Assembly (NCBI GenBank): GCA_002070455.1
Contig: MWDG01000020.1
Location: forward strand, 1 to 39,701
Reading direction: 5' to 3'
DNA: 39,701 bases
Origin: Deltaproteobacteria bacterium ADurb.Bin151
Lineage (GTDB): Bacteria > Desulfobacterota > Syntrophia > Syntrophales > Smithellaceae
Part shown: positions 7,909-16,481 of the stretch, piece by piece
How the letters are laid out: every line of letters begins with the position of its first letter
How positions within the stretch are numbered: position 1 is the first letter of the stretch
The notes under the pieces: generated by a model
Seen by the model: the letters and a program-made list of their open reading frames with translations, nothing else
The model's database searches: none
What the model was told of the DNA's origin: nothing
Translations under genes and position numbers: made by a program

Positions 7909-8306
7909 TTATTTTTCAGCAAATCCCGGATTTCCGTCAGCAGTTCCTGATCTTTCGTCGGCTCAGGCGGCGGTTCTTCCTGCTTGCTTTTCATAACCAT
8001 CCCCAGGAATTTGACAATGAAAAGATACAGGGCAAGAGCGATAACAAGAAAATTCACGATCTCTCCAAGAAAGAGGCCATAAGGGATTTCCTTGCCGTCA
8101 ATGATCCATTTCCAGGCCACATATCCCTGCTCGCCCGGCATGACAAGGCTAATCAGCGGCATGATGATATTTTTGACAAGAGAATCGATAATTTTACCGA
8201 ACGCCGCCCCGATGACCACGGCAATCGCCAGATCGATCACATTACCCTTGAGCGCAAAATTTTTAAATTCTTCCAGCAATGATGATACTTTCCCCCTGGT
8301 TCCCAT
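7905..8306 (-). CDS. mscL: Large-conductance mechanosensitive channel
   Basis: MscL opens under membrane tension to release solutes during hypo-osmotic shock. The 133-residue protein has the family hallmarks: an amphipathic N-terminal helix, TM1 beginning FALKGNVIDLAIAVVIGAAF (pore-lining), a periplasmic loop, TM2 near residues 75-100, and a charged C-terminal coiled bundle with TKDQELLTEIRDLLK. It works as a homopentamer in the inner membrane. GGAGACA just upstream of the ATG is a fair ribosome site. It follows the lipoprotein gene by 25 bases and overlaps the next gene by 4. Confidence 0.97.
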   Translation of the reverse strand: MGTRGKVSSLLEEFKNFALKGNVIDLAIAVVIGAAFGKIIDSLVKNIIMPLISLVMPGEQGYVAWKWIIDGKEIPYGLFLGEIVNFLVIALALYLFIVKFLGMVMKSKQEEPPPEPTKDQELLTEIRDLLKNK

Positions 8307-8331
8307 ATTGTCTCCTTTCGACTTTTGTCTG

Positions 8332-8769
8332 TTACTCCCCCTTGGCCATTTCTTCGTAAATTTTCAATTCGATGAAATGAAAAAAATTATCATACTCTTT
8401 TTTGGTCAACAACCTGCGCATTTCCCATCCGCCGGATGTTTTTTTCTCCGTGGTGACGATCAGGGTTACCTCGCATTCCTTCCAGTTGAGACGACTCACA
8501 ACGGCACTGGTTTTGGTCCTCCAGTCGTCCACTTCAACATAATCTGAATCAACCCTGTGGTTTTTCCGGTCAATGGTAACATTCGTGCCGATTTTTTTTT
8601 CTTTTAACACGGCAGCGATTGCTTTGAGGATGTACTTTTCCTTGGCTTCATAAATTTTTTTGTGCTCATCCGGTTTGGTTATTTCTGATGAACCAAAATG
8701 ATTTGCGCAGGACAGCATACAAACAACGCAAAAGAAAATGACCGACAAAAGAACTGTTTTTTTAACCAT
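8332..8769 (-). CDS. Putative lipoprotein of unknown function
   Basis: The 145-residue product starts MVKKTVLLSV and has a hydrophobic segment ending CMLSC, a plausible but not perfect lipobox with Cys21 as the lipidated residue. The mature part is charged and rich in Lys and Glu, with alternating beta pattern (TNVTIDRKNHRVDSDYVEVDDWRTK) and no domain I recognise. I use ATG 8769 because GGGAAGG precedes it and it places the signal at the N-terminus; an upstream in-frame start at 8790 would add 7 residues. It lies between the HD hydrolase and mscL in one transcription unit. Confidence 0.78.
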   Translation of the reverse strand: MVKKTVLLSVIFFCVVCMLSCANHFGSSEITKPDEHKKIYEAKEKYILKAIAAVLKEKKIGTNVTIDRKNHRVDSDYVEVDDWRTKTSAVVSRLNWKECEVTLIVTTEKKTSGGWEMRRLLTKKEYDNFFHFIELKIYEEMAKGE

Positions 8770-8799
8770 GAACCTTCCCTTCTCACTCACGATGAAACG

Positions 8800-9375
8800 T
8801 TATCGGCTGTTCCCGTTGATCCACCAATCGTTCTTCTCTTTAAACCACCAGTGGGAGGAATCCGTCTCAATGATACGGGCAGCCAGTTTTTTGCCTTCCT
8901 CGGTGCAAAGCCTCTTCAGAGCGTATTCAATCCATTCTTCGGAATATTTATTACCTAAATCACCGTATTCCTTGAGCTGCAGGATTAGCGCAATCTGGTC
9001 GGCATCCCGGGCAATCCGGGATTCCGCGGTTTCTTTGGCATTGAACTCGTCAATAGCTTGCCGGATGTCTTCTCCAAAGGAAAGACTTTCCGTCAATTCC
9101 CTGACCGCCTTCGCCTCATCAACCCGGACATATTTTTTATTGACGTAGTTCATATCACCGGTTCTTGCTTCCGGCAAATCATGAAGGACACACATTTTTA
9201 AAACGCGCAGTTCGTTCAGAGACGGATTGAGTTTGCACAGGGCGTAACCTGTATACACTGTACGCAAAACATGCTCCGCCACAGATTCCCTGCCGCTCCC
9301 GAGAAACTGATAACCGCTACGGGGCGTCTTGCAGAGCATTCCCATTTCGAATAAAAAATCAGCGATATTTTCCAT
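8800..9375 (-). CDS. HD-domain hydrolase (YfbR/HDDC2-like nucleotidase)
   Basis: The 191-residue protein shows the metal-binding HD pattern: His in SVAEHVLRT (about 36), the HD doublet in VLHDLPEARTGD (about 69-70) and Asp in ARDADQIALIL. This layout matches YfbR/HDDC2 proteins, which are 5'-deoxynucleotidases that remove phosphate from deoxynucleoside monophosphates. The exact substrate is inferred from family only. It is preceded by one base after the coiled-coil gene stop, so the two are probably translationally coupled. Confidence 0.85.
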   Translation of the reverse strand: MENIADFLFEMGMLCKTPRSGYQFLGSGRESVAEHVLRTVYTGYALCKLNPSLNELRVLKMCVLHDLPEARTGDMNYVNKKYVRVDEAKAVRELTESLSFGEDIRQAIDEFNAKETAESRIARDADQIALILQLKEYGDLGNKYSEEWIEYALKRLCTEEGKKLAARIIETDSSHWWFKEKNDWWINGNSR

Positions 9376-9376
9376 C

Positions 9377-9595
9377 TTAACCCTTTTTCAAAACCTTGAT
9401 ACGATTTCCCATCATTTCGGACATTTTCCGGATTTGCAGCATTAACGAAGCGATACTGTCCGGTCTGGAATTTTCGATTTTGTCGATTTGACTTTTCCAG
9501 TGTTCCAGAAGCTCGATTTCATTTTCTTTTAACTTCTTTTCAAATCGATCCTGGTACTCCTTGATAAATGCGGCGGATGAATCCATAGTCGCCAT
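9377..9595 (-). CDS. Small coiled-coil protein, unknown function
   Basis: A 72-residue soluble protein beginning MATMDSSAAFIKEYQDRFEKK. It is nearly all charged helix with heptad-like spacing and probably self-associates. I chose ATG 9595, seven bases after a GGAGG site; an open frame continues upstream to 9625 without a better signal. It is the first gene of the operon HD hydrolase-lipoprotein-mscL-hydrolase and is served by a strong extended -10 promoter at 9635-9662. Confidence 0.72.
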   Translation of the reverse strand: MATMDSSAAFIKEYQDRFEKKLKENEIELLEHWKSQIDKIENSRPDSIASLMLQIRKMSEMMGNRIKVLKKG

Positions 9596-9634
9596 TTTGC
9601 ATCCTCCATAACATATTAAGATCATTGATGGGGA

Positions 9635-9662
9635 ATTATATCATGCACCTTAAAACATGCAA
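9635..9662 (-). promoter_or_regulatory. Extended -10 promoter of the coiled-coil-to-hydrolase operon
   Basis: On the minus strand TTGCAT (9662-9657) is followed after 16 bases by a consensus TATAAT (9640-9635), preceded by TGA, which forms the extended TGnTATAAT element. Confidence 0.8.
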
Positions 9663-9686
9663 CAAACAATTTCACAAACAATTTCA
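9663..9686. repeat. Perfect 12-bp tandem repeat between divergent promoters
   Basis: CAAACAATTTCA occurs twice in direct tandem, at 9663-9674 and 9675-9686, followed by a partial third copy CAAAT. It sits immediately upstream of the -35 boxes of both the leftward (9657) and rightward (9698) promoters, the position expected for an operator or activator site. Confidence 0.75.
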
Positions 9687-9697
9687 CAAATGATAAA

Positions 9698-9724
9698 TTG
9701 ACAGACCCTGTTAAATACTATAAG
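9698..9724 (+). promoter_or_regulatory. Putative promoter for the YqhQ-like gene
   Basis: TTGACA (9698-9703) and TATAAG (9719-9724) are separated by 15 bases, shorter than ideal, so activity may depend on an activator. Confidence 0.5.
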
Positions 9725-9767
9725 GAAACGCAACCAAAACGGATTGAAAGAACGGAACAGGAATCCC

Positions 9768-10637
9768 ATGGGCTGCAAACCAAAACCAGAAGATATCGCC
9801 GGAGGACAGGCCATTCTTGAAGGAGTCATGATGCGACACGGCAATAAAATCGCTGCCGCAGTAAGACGTCCGGACAAAGAAATTGTCTTTCAGGAACGCG
9901 AATACATTCCGTTGACCAAACGCTATAAAGTTCTGGGCTGGCCTCTTGTACGGGGTACGGTTTCTTTATTTGAAATGATGGTCCTTGGCATCAAATGTCT
10001 GATGTTTTCAGCGGAGGTTGCCTTGTCGGAAGAAGAACAAAAGCCCCAGGGATGGGAGTTGTATGTCTCCCTGGCGATCAGCCTGAGTGTGGCCATCTTT
10101 TTCTTTGTCGTTGTACCCGCTTTCTTCTTCACTAAAATAAAGACTTTTATCGATAGCCTGATTCTCTTAAACATTCTGGAAGGCTGCGTCCGCCTTGGCC
10201 TTTTTTTATCTTTCCTGGCGGCTACTCTGCTGATGTCTGACATGCGCCGTGTTTATATGTACCACGGAGCGGAGCATAAGACGGTCTTTGCCTGGGAAGA
10301 CGGGCAGGATCTGACCGTTGAAAACGTCAAGAACTATTCCACGCGACATCCCCGCTGCGGCACCAGTTTTATTCTTTTTGTCATGATTGTCTCCATTCTT
10401 GTATTTTCTCTGTTGGGACGTCCCGATTTTTTGCACCGGGTCATCTATAAAATCCTGCTGATGCCTGTCATTGCGGGTATTTCTTATGAAGCGATCCGTT
10501 TTACAGGAAAGTTCAGCCGCTTCAAACTGGTTCAGGTTCTGAGCTGGCCGGGACTAGCTCTTCAAAAAATCACCACCCGGGAACCGGACGATGACCAGAT
10601 CGAAGTTGCCATTGCCGCAATGAAAAAAGTCGTTTGA
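9768..10637 (+). CDS. YqhQ-like DUF1385 membrane protein
   Basis: The 289-residue protein begins MGCKPKPEDIAGGQAILEGV and contains the family hallmarks GGQAILEGVMMRHG, RGTVSLFEMM and YHGAEHKTVFAWE, then RHPRCGTSFILFVMIVS with four to five transmembrane helices between about residues 85 and 235. The His/Glu-rich YHGAEHKT and the RHPRCGTSF motif suggest a metal site at the membrane. The molecular function of DUF1385 is not established. I use ATG 9768; a TTG at 9744 in the same frame is possible. It is transcribed away from the coiled-coil operon across the tandem-repeat promoter region. Confidence 0.88.
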   Translation: MGCKPKPEDIAGGQAILEGVMMRHGNKIAAAVRRPDKEIVFQEREYIPLTKRYKVLGWPLVRGTVSLFEMMVLGIKCLMFSAEVALSEEEQKPQGWELYVSLAISLSVAIFFFVVVPAFFFTKIKTFIDSLILLNILEGCVRLGLFLSFLAATLLMSDMRRVYMYHGAEHKTVFAWEDGQDLTVENVKNYSTRHPRCGTSFILFVMIVSILVFSLLGRPDFLHRVIYKILLMPVIAGISYEAIRFTGKFSRFKLVQVLSWPGLALQKITTREPDDDQIEVAIAAMKKVV

Positions 10638-10843
10638 GCATTATTTCCTGACTTTATCCGGTGATGCATCTTCAAGGAATGTTGTTTGTCCTGTTTCTTT
10701 CTTCCCGAATCAACCATCATTGCAGCAAGCTGCAGAGAATTCATGCTCGTCTTATAAAGGCGTGATTAAAATTGACTTTTTTAGACAGTTAAAGTAATTA
10801 ATATAATAATCTTTATTTTTCTGACTTTGGGGGGCGACAGAAA

Positions 10844-12520
10844 ATGAGGAAGACTCGATATTGGACGGTCATTTTTTTCATTCTTACCACTATGCTGTTC
10901 TATTCACTGGCTTTGGCTGAAAAAGAAGACACGGCCCAGCTCACATTCAGGAAAACAGCTGTATCCAAAAAACCTGCTCATACCTATACCGTTCAGGAAG
11001 GCGACGTTCTGTCCGAGATTATCAATAATCTACCGGGCGTTACCAGAAAAAATATCCCCAATTATTACAAGATGACCAGAGAGCTCAATCCGAATATCAC
11101 CGATTTCGACAAATTATACGTGGGACAGAAAATTATTCTTCCCGGAAAAAGTGATTTGAAGACAGAAAGAAAAGAAATAGCTTCTCCCGTCGCTCAAAAC
11201 TACAAGGTAAAAAAAGGCGACACGCTTATCCATATTATCCGCCGTAACCTTAGGATCAAGGGCGGCTCACAGACACACAAAACCCTATTATTGGTCAAAT
11301 CGCTGAATCCGGAAATTCAGGATGTCAACAGGATTTACATTGGGCAGATTGTTCGCCTGCCTGAAGGACAGGTGCTGAAAAAGTCCGGAGGCATACCGGA
11401 GGCGTTGCCTGAGCCTGAAGATCTGGCAGTTAAAGAAGTGGAAAGGGTTGCACCGAAAGACACCGTTGTTCTGCCGCGACCGGCCCGCCTCCAGGTCGTC
11501 AAACACGTGGTCACGCAAATGAATGGCACCATGACGACTGCCGGCAATTACTATCTGCCTGTGTCCGGAACGGAACAGATCACCATTGACTGTTCGGTTA
11601 TCCCTGTCGTAGAGATTGACAATCAAACAATATTTCTGGATACGGGAAACCGCTCGATCGATCACCTGAAAAAAATAATCCGTGAATACTGGAGCAACTT
11701 CCACTTGATCAGGATCGATGATAGAGACGATGTCGTCACAACGTTGAAGAAAATTTTCAGCAACACCAGAAACTACGAGATCGTAAAATCACAGAAACCC
11801 GTTTCCGTGGGATCGCGCCCTTCCCTGAATGTTGTGGTTGATTGGATCATATCCTCCAGAAAGGCGACAACATTCCCTTCGAAAATTCAGGCCTTGCGTT
11901 TTGTTGACACAAACAGCCCCCTACTGCCAAGGCCTTTAGTGAAATATGCTGCCGGTCACTCCCTGGTTCTCACGGAAATATCTTCCGGAAAAGGTCTTGC
12001 CCAAAAGGCGGAGGAAATTTATTCCCTTCCTCTGAAAACTCTTTTACCAAGATCTTCCGTCAGGGATTTTTCTCATGCGCTGATGGCGTCTCTCAATATC
12101 CCGGCAGAAAAGGACGTTGATGTAAAGGTTTTCGATATCAAACATGATGGATATAATTTATCCCTTAAAGCCGACGTCGCCGCGACGTACGGCGGGAAAA
12201 AATACCTGATTTTCTCGCGGAATGTTTCGCCGGAATTCATCAATATGCTTCAAAAGTCGGGCAACCAGCTCATTTTTGTTTCTGACCGTGATGACCCGGC
12301 CAAAAACATGGAAAAGATTTTACGCGGGCTGAATATAAACTTTACCACAGGCAATTTCAATTTCTCCGGTCTCGAAAAAAATCAGCCGCCTTATACCCTG
12401 AGTTTCCGTGCCACCAGGATTAAAACAGATAAGGAACTATACCTCGTGAATTTCAATTTCAATGATGACCTTCGTGGATTAATGCAGGAAACATGGTCGG
12501 CAGGTATTATCCAGTATTGA
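10844..12520 (+). CDS. Secreted protein with two LysM domains
   Basis: The 558-residue protein has a signal peptide (hydrophobic residues about 8-24, ending SLALAE). Two LysM peptidoglycan-binding domains follow: HTYTVQEGDVLSEIINNL to YVGQKIILPG (about 45-102) and NYKVKKGDTLIHII to YIGQIVRLPE (about 118-172). The remaining 380 residues show no domain I recognise; they include a repeated pattern of short beta segments and IIREYWSNFHLIRIDD, and may be an adaptor for envelope partners. It has no visible hydrolase motif. A GGGGGG tract precedes the ATG. Upstream AT-rich sequence contains TTGACT (10772) and TATAAT (10802) but the 24-base spacing is too long to call a promoter confidently. An intrinsic terminator follows at 12549. 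Confidence 0.85.
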   Translation: MRKTRYWTVIFFILTTMLFYSLALAEKEDTAQLTFRKTAVSKKPAHTYTVQEGDVLSEIINNLPGVTRKNIPNYYKMTRELNPNITDFDKLYVGQKIILPGKSDLKTERKEIASPVAQNYKVKKGDTLIHIIRRNLRIKGGSQTHKTLLLVKSLNPEIQDVNRIYIGQIVRLPEGQVLKKSGGIPEALPEPEDLAVKEVERVAPKDTVVLPRPARLQVVKHVVTQMNGTMTTAGNYYLPVSGTEQITIDCSVIPVVEIDNQTIFLDTGNRSIDHLKKIIREYWSNFHLIRIDDRDDVVTTLKKIFSNTRNYEIVKSQKPVSVGSRPSLNVVVDWIISSRKATTFPSKIQALRFVDTNSPLLPRPLVKYAAGHSLVLTEISSGKGLAQKAEEIYSLPLKTLLPRSSVRDFSHALMASLNIPAEKDVDVKVFDIKHDGYNLSLKADVAATYGGKKYLIFSRNVSPEFINMLQKSGNQLIFVSDRDDPAKNMEKILRGLNINFTTGNFNFSGLEKNQPPYTLSFRATRIKTDKELYLVNFNFNDDLRGLMQETWSAGIIQY

Positions 12521-12548
12521 AGCCTGCGTCGATCGCTCAATCATGAAT

Positions 12549-12583
12549 AAGCGCTGCGGGAAAGGATCTGCGGCGCTTTTCCT
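12549..12583 (+). terminator. Intrinsic terminator after the LysM gene
   Basis: AAGCGCTGC (12549-12557) pairs with GCGGCGCTT (12570-12578), nine pairs including one G-T wobble, around a 12-base loop, followed by TTTTCCTTT. The next gene starts 20 bases beyond, so some read-through may feed it. Confidence 0.7.
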
Positions 12584-12602
12584 TTGGATGACAGGTTGAT
12601 AG

Positions 12603-13577
12603 ATGACAGTAAAAGCCATTGCCCTTTTTTCCGGTGGCCTGGACAGCATCCTGGCTGCCCTGCTGGTACAAAAACAGAATATCGACGTTACCGGTCTGGC
12701 CTTCACCACTCCTTTTTTCGGGGCATCCAAGGCCCGGGCGGCATCTGATCAGATTTCTTTGCCCCTCATTGTTGAGGACATCACGGCAGAACATCTTCAA
12801 ATGCTGAAAGCGCCGCGATATGGATACGGTAAAAATATGAATCCCTGTATTGACTGTCACACATTAATGCTGACCATTGCAGGAAGAAAGATGAAAGAAA
12901 CCGGCGCTGATTTTCTTCTAACCGGCGAGGTTCTGGGACAACGGCCCATGTCGCAGACCAAACAGTCTCTTTATGTCGTTGCGAAAAACTCCGGCTATGC
13001 CGATTACATCTTACGTCCGCTGTCTGCCCGGTTGCTTGATCCCACCATGCCTGAACGCGAAGGAAAGATCGATCGGGCACAGCTCATGGCAATTTCGGGT
13101 AGGGGACGAAAAGAACAGATGCGTTTGGCGGAAACCTTCGGGGTGACGCATTATCCGCCCCCTGCGGGTGGCTGCCTGCTTACGGATCCGATTTTTTCAC
13201 AACGGCTGCGGGACCTGATGGATCATCAGGAAGACAGGAATATCCGGGATTACGAATTATTAAAGTACGGACGGCATTTTCGCTATCGAGACACCTGTAA
13301 AATTATCGTCGGGAGGAACCACTCCGATAATGAGTATTTGAGGAAACTTTCCACGGAGGATGATCTGGTCTGCCATATGGCTGATTTCCCCGGTCCGCTC
13401 GTACTTGCTCCCTGTGGGAGTGAATCTCTCATAACCGCTGCCGCTTCATTGTGTGTCCGCTACTCGGACGCCCCTTCTGACGCGGAAGCAGACGTTGTAT
13501 GCCGGCACCACAATCAATCCGACATCCTGAAGGTAAAAGCAGCCTCCAAAGACGATCCGGAATTTCGAATTATTTAA
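12603..13577 (+). CDS. PP-loop ATPase fused to an NFACT-R-like domain, probable tRNA thiolation enzyme
   Basis: The 324-residue protein opens with the PP-loop SGGLDS (residues 10-15) that binds ATP and adenylates substrates. Cysteines Cys82 and Cys85 sit in NPCIDCH and Cys191 in PAGGCLLTD, placed like the catalytic cysteines of MnmA/ThiI-type tRNA sulfur transferases. The C-terminal part (about 215-310, with DYELLKYGRHFRYRD and KIIVGRNHSDN) resembles the NFACT-R/DUF814 RNA-binding domain. Such fusions are known and proposed to modify tRNA or rRNA uridines; the exact base is unknown. It converges on the DUF4301 gene, overlapping it by 8 bases. Confidence 0.78.
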   Translation: MTVKAIALFSGGLDSILAALLVQKQNIDVTGLAFTTPFFGASKARAASDQISLPLIVEDITAEHLQMLKAPRYGYGKNMNPCIDCHTLMLTIAGRKMKETGADFLLTGEVLGQRPMSQTKQSLYVVAKNSGYADYILRPLSARLLDPTMPEREGKIDRAQLMAISGRGRKEQMRLAETFGVTHYPPPAGGCLLTDPIFSQRLRDLMDHQEDRNIRDYELLKYGRHFRYRDTCKIIVGRNHSDNEYLRKLSTEDDLVCHMADFPGPLVLAPCGSESLITAAASLCVRYSDAPSDAEADVVCRHHNQSDILKVKAASKDDPEFRII

Positions 13578-15105
13578 ATCGGGTCACCCCTCTGTGCTGC
13601 GGCCGCAGAAGATCGTAAACGGTTTTGACCGGATTAAAAACAATCAGAGGGAGCTCGACAAAGACGGTATTCCAGTATGCCATTCCTCCGTTCCACAACC
13701 CCGGCAATTCCTGGGCCTTTAGACGCCTGCCTTTTTCTGTTTTAGCGATGATTAAATAGGCATTTCGATTTACATAATCCATCAGGTTAAATTTTTTCCC
13801 TCGATAATTTTTCGTACAGCAGACCATATCAACAGGGTTGAAATAAGAAGCCTTTGACCAGATATTTTTTTGCGAAGGATGGCGTTGATTGACATGAGCT
13901 GATTCGACAATCTGGAGGGTTTTCGATCCGTCTTCCTCCCTGACCCAGAATGGCGCGCCGCCGGGCTCGCCTTCATTTCGGACCATGCCGCAAATTCGCA
14001 TTGGACGGTCTAAATGCCATAAAAGCTCCTGCCGTTTTCCCTGCGGGGAAAGTTTCAAATAATCTTTAGAAAAGTTCCTGCCCAATTCTTTACAGCAAAA
14101 TTCTGTGATTGCTTCAAGTTCATCCCCTCCAAGCCGTTTTTTCTCCAGCCGCCGAAGCATCTCGAAAACAGATTTTTGCAATTGCAGTGCCAGCCCCCCC
14201 AGCATTTTTTTATAAGGCAGGATTTTCTTCTGCAGGACTTCAGGCACAATGTTGTCAATGTTCTTGATGAAGATCAGGTCCGCCTCAAGATTCTGAAGAT
14301 TCTGGATGAGCGCGCCGTGACCGCCCGGTCTGAACACCAGGCGACCGTTTTCGTCTCGGAAAGGCAGATTTTTCTCATCAGCCGCCAGAATGTTCGTGGA
14401 GGGAGACTGTACAGACAAATCCACTTTGAATCGCATCTGACGGCGTTTTTCATAAAGGGGAAGTAGCCGCTTCATCATGGCTTTGACATCCCGGACATGT
14501 TCAGATGAAACCGTAAAATGCAAGCGGCACAATCCTCCGGTTCCGGCAGCAAAGCCTATGGCTTCGATAAGATGTTCTTCGAATGCCGTCCTTACTTCAC
14601 CATTGCGATAGGCATGAAAAGGGATGAGTGCTTTGGGCAGCCAGCCAAAATGAAGACCATTGGGGGAGAGAATATGATCAAGAACCGCCCCGACACTCTT
14701 TTGCCTTATGTTCTGTTTTGCCGACCTGTCTTTTTGAAGGATGGAAATGAAAGGCATTTTGTTTAAATCAACAAAAAAAGAACGATCCAGTGTGGCACTG
14801 CCGAAACTGCCCTTTTGAGCCGCTGCAAACCAGTCTGCGAACATGCGGCTGGCAGCCCCGGACGCCGGTATGAATTTCAATATTTTGCATTGATCAGCTT
14901 CGGATTCGAAGTACTGAATCAGATTTTTTCTTTGCAAAGGGGTTGCAATATGAATCCCGTCGCCTACCGTACAGGGTCTGTCCAGATGCAAATAGTGCGG
15001 TCCTCGGGAATACATGGCCAGGTGCTTTTCCACATTCTCCCTGGAAAGGCCGAGTCCCCTGATCTGATGTAAATCCTGCGGAGTAAAATGATAATGGTTT
15101 TTCAT
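13570..15105 (-). CDS. DUF4301 protein, likely nucleotidyltransferase-like
   Basis: The 511-residue protein matches my memory of DUF4301: a start like FTPQDLHQIRGLGLSRENVE and a conserved TVGDGI. It also shows pieces reminiscent of UDP-sugar pyrophosphorylases: FIPASGAASRMF (78-89) at the place of the nucleotide loop, RPGGHGALIQNL (259-270), and IFIKNIDNIVPE (278-289) like the base and metal-binding Asp region. I infer a sugar-phosphate nucleotidyltransferase fold; the substrate is unknown. It starts 14 bases after the symporter gene, so the two are probably one operon. Its end overlaps the convergent PP-loop gene by 8 bases with no room for a terminator. Confidence 0.78.
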   Translation of the reverse strand: MKNHYHFTPQDLHQIRGLGLSRENVEKHLAMYSRGPHYLHLDRPCTVGDGIHIATPLQRKNLIQYFESEADQCKILKFIPASGAASRMFADWFAAAQKGSFGSATLDRSFFVDLNKMPFISILQKDRSAKQNIRQKSVGAVLDHILSPNGLHFGWLPKALIPFHAYRNGEVRTAFEEHLIEAIGFAAGTGGLCRLHFTVSSEHVRDVKAMMKRLLPLYEKRRQMRFKVDLSVQSPSTNILAADEKNLPFRDENGRLVFRPGGHGALIQNLQNLEADLIFIKNIDNIVPEVLQKKILPYKKMLGGLALQLQKSVFEMLRRLEKKRLGGDELEAITEFCCKELGRNFSKDYLKLSPQGKRQELLWHLDRPMRICGMVRNEGEPGGAPFWVREEDGSKTLQIVESAHVNQRHPSQKNIWSKASYFNPVDMVCCTKNYRGKKFNLMDYVNRNAYLIIAKTEKGRRLKAQELPGLWNGGMAYWNTVFVELPLIVFNPVKTVYDLLRPQHRGVTRFK

Positions 15106-15119
15106 ATTTCTCCAGCAGT

Positions 15120-16481
15120 TTACTTTACAAAGGTGTCATAAATACCGATCGCCAAAATAAAGAAGATCATCACAGGAACAAAATAACGGATAAGCAGCGT
15201 CCACCATGTTCCGACGGCAAAAGCCTTGTGCCCTTTATTGACTTCATGAACTGCGTGCTTAATTCCCCATGCGTATCCTGTGAAAACCGCCATAAAGAAT
15301 CCTCCTACGGGCAGAAAAAGACTGTTGGCAAACCAGTCGTAAGTATCGAGCAAATCTGTATTCAAACCGGGAAAGGAAAAGTCCTTCCACACACTGTATC
15401 CCAGGGTCGCCGGTAACCCGACAATAAAAATGACCACTCCCATGCAGGCAGCGGCTTTCCTTCGGGACCAGCCTTTCTCGTCGATCAACCAGGCCGTTAC
15501 CACCTCGAGAAGGGATATGGCTGAGGTCAGGGCGGCAATTCCCAGCAGAAAGAAAAACAATACTCCGAAAATGGTTCCCAGCGGCATCTGCGCAAAAACG
15601 GCCGGCAGGGTAATAAACGCCAGTCCGGGACCGGCCCCGGGCTTAAATCCCAGCGCGAAAATGGCTGGGAATAAAGCAAAACCCGCCAGCAGGGCAACAC
15701 CGGTATCCAGTCCGGCCACCCAGGCCGCGCTTGCCGGAATTTCATCTTTTTCGTTCAGATAGCTCCCGTAAGTGATCAAAGCACCCATACCCAGGCTCAA
15801 CGAAAAGAAAGCCTGCGCCAGGGCGGCAAGAAGCGTTCGCCCCGTTACTTTACTAAAATCCGGTTTCAGGTAATAAGCAAGACCCTCTTCTGCACCAGGC
15901 AGTGTGATCGCCCTGATGATCAGAATCACCAGCAGTACAAAAAGGATAGGCATCAGAATGGTTGACCAGCGTTGGATGCCCTTGACAACGCCGGCAGCGA
16001 TAATGCCGACCGTCATGATCATGAACACGGCTTGCCAGATGATCGGTTCCCATACACCGCTGATATGGTTCTTAAAAATACTGGCATGGTCTATTCCCGG
16101 ATTGCTTGTTGCGATAACCACCTTGTAAATGTATGCAAGGGACCATCCGGCCACAACGGCGTAATAAGAAAGAATGACAAACCCGGTAAAAACACCAAGT
16201 GCCCCTACCAGCCACCAGGGTGTATTCGGGGCAAGAACTTTAAAAACCCCTACGGGGTCTCGTTGCGACGCTCGTCCCAAAACGATCTCGGTCACAATCA
16301 GAGGATAGCCAAGCAACAGAATGGCCAGCAGGTATAGCAACATAAACGCCGCACCGCCGTGCTCGCCTGTCATGTAGGGAAACCGCCAGATATTTCCGAG
16401 GCCGATTGCCGAACCCGCGGCAGCAAGAATAAAGCCTGCCCGGTTTGCCCAGTGTTCCCGGTTTTTCCCTGTATTGATCAT
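15120..16481 (-). CDS. Neurotransmitter:sodium symporter family transporter
   Basis: The 453-residue inner-membrane protein has the LeuT-type signature in TM1, AGSAIGLGNIWRFPYM, followed by GGAAFMLLYLLAILLLGYPL. Around 11-12 hydrophobic helices can be counted. TM6 and TM8 segments (ALAQAFFSLSLGMGALITYGSY and FFFLLGIAALTSAISLLEVV) match the sodium and substrate sites of the family. It probably imports an amino acid with sodium. I place the start at ATG 16481 because GGAGGGA sits 8 bases ahead of it; the open frame extends to 16502, but that start would bury the ribosome site inside the gene. A near-consensus promoter lies at 16535-16563. DUF4301 follows directly. Confidence 0.92.
   Translation of the reverse strand: MINTGKNREHWANRAGFILAAAGSAIGLGNIWRFPYMTGEHGGAAFMLLYLLAILLLGYPLIVTEIVLGRASQRDPVGVFKVLAPNTPWWLVGALGVFTGFVILSYYAVVAGWSLAYIYKVVIATSNPGIDHASIFKNHISGVWEPIIWQAVFMIMTVGIIAAGVVKGIQRWSTILMPILFVLLVILIIRAITLPGAEEGLAYYLKPDFSKVTGRTLLAALAQAFFSLSLGMGALITYGSYLNEKDEIPASAAWVAGLDTGVALLAGFALFPAIFALGFKPGAGPGLAFITLPAVFAQMPLGTIFGVLFFFLLGIAALTSAISLLEVVTAWLIDEKGWSRRKAAACMGVVIFIVGLPATLGYSVWKDFSFPGLNTDLLDTYDWFANSLFLPVGGFFMAVFTGYAWGIKHAVHEVNKGHKAFAVGTWWTLLIRYFVPVMIFFILAIGIYDTFVK

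Noticed and set aside
10716..10729. TGCAGCAAGCTGCA palindrome between the YqhQ-like and LysM genes
   Set aside because: The loop would be only two bases and no T tract follows, so I do not call a terminator.
10772..10807. TTGACT and TATAAT upstream of the LysM gene as a promoter
   Set aside because: The spacing is 24 bases, too long for sigma-70; alternative pairs are poor.
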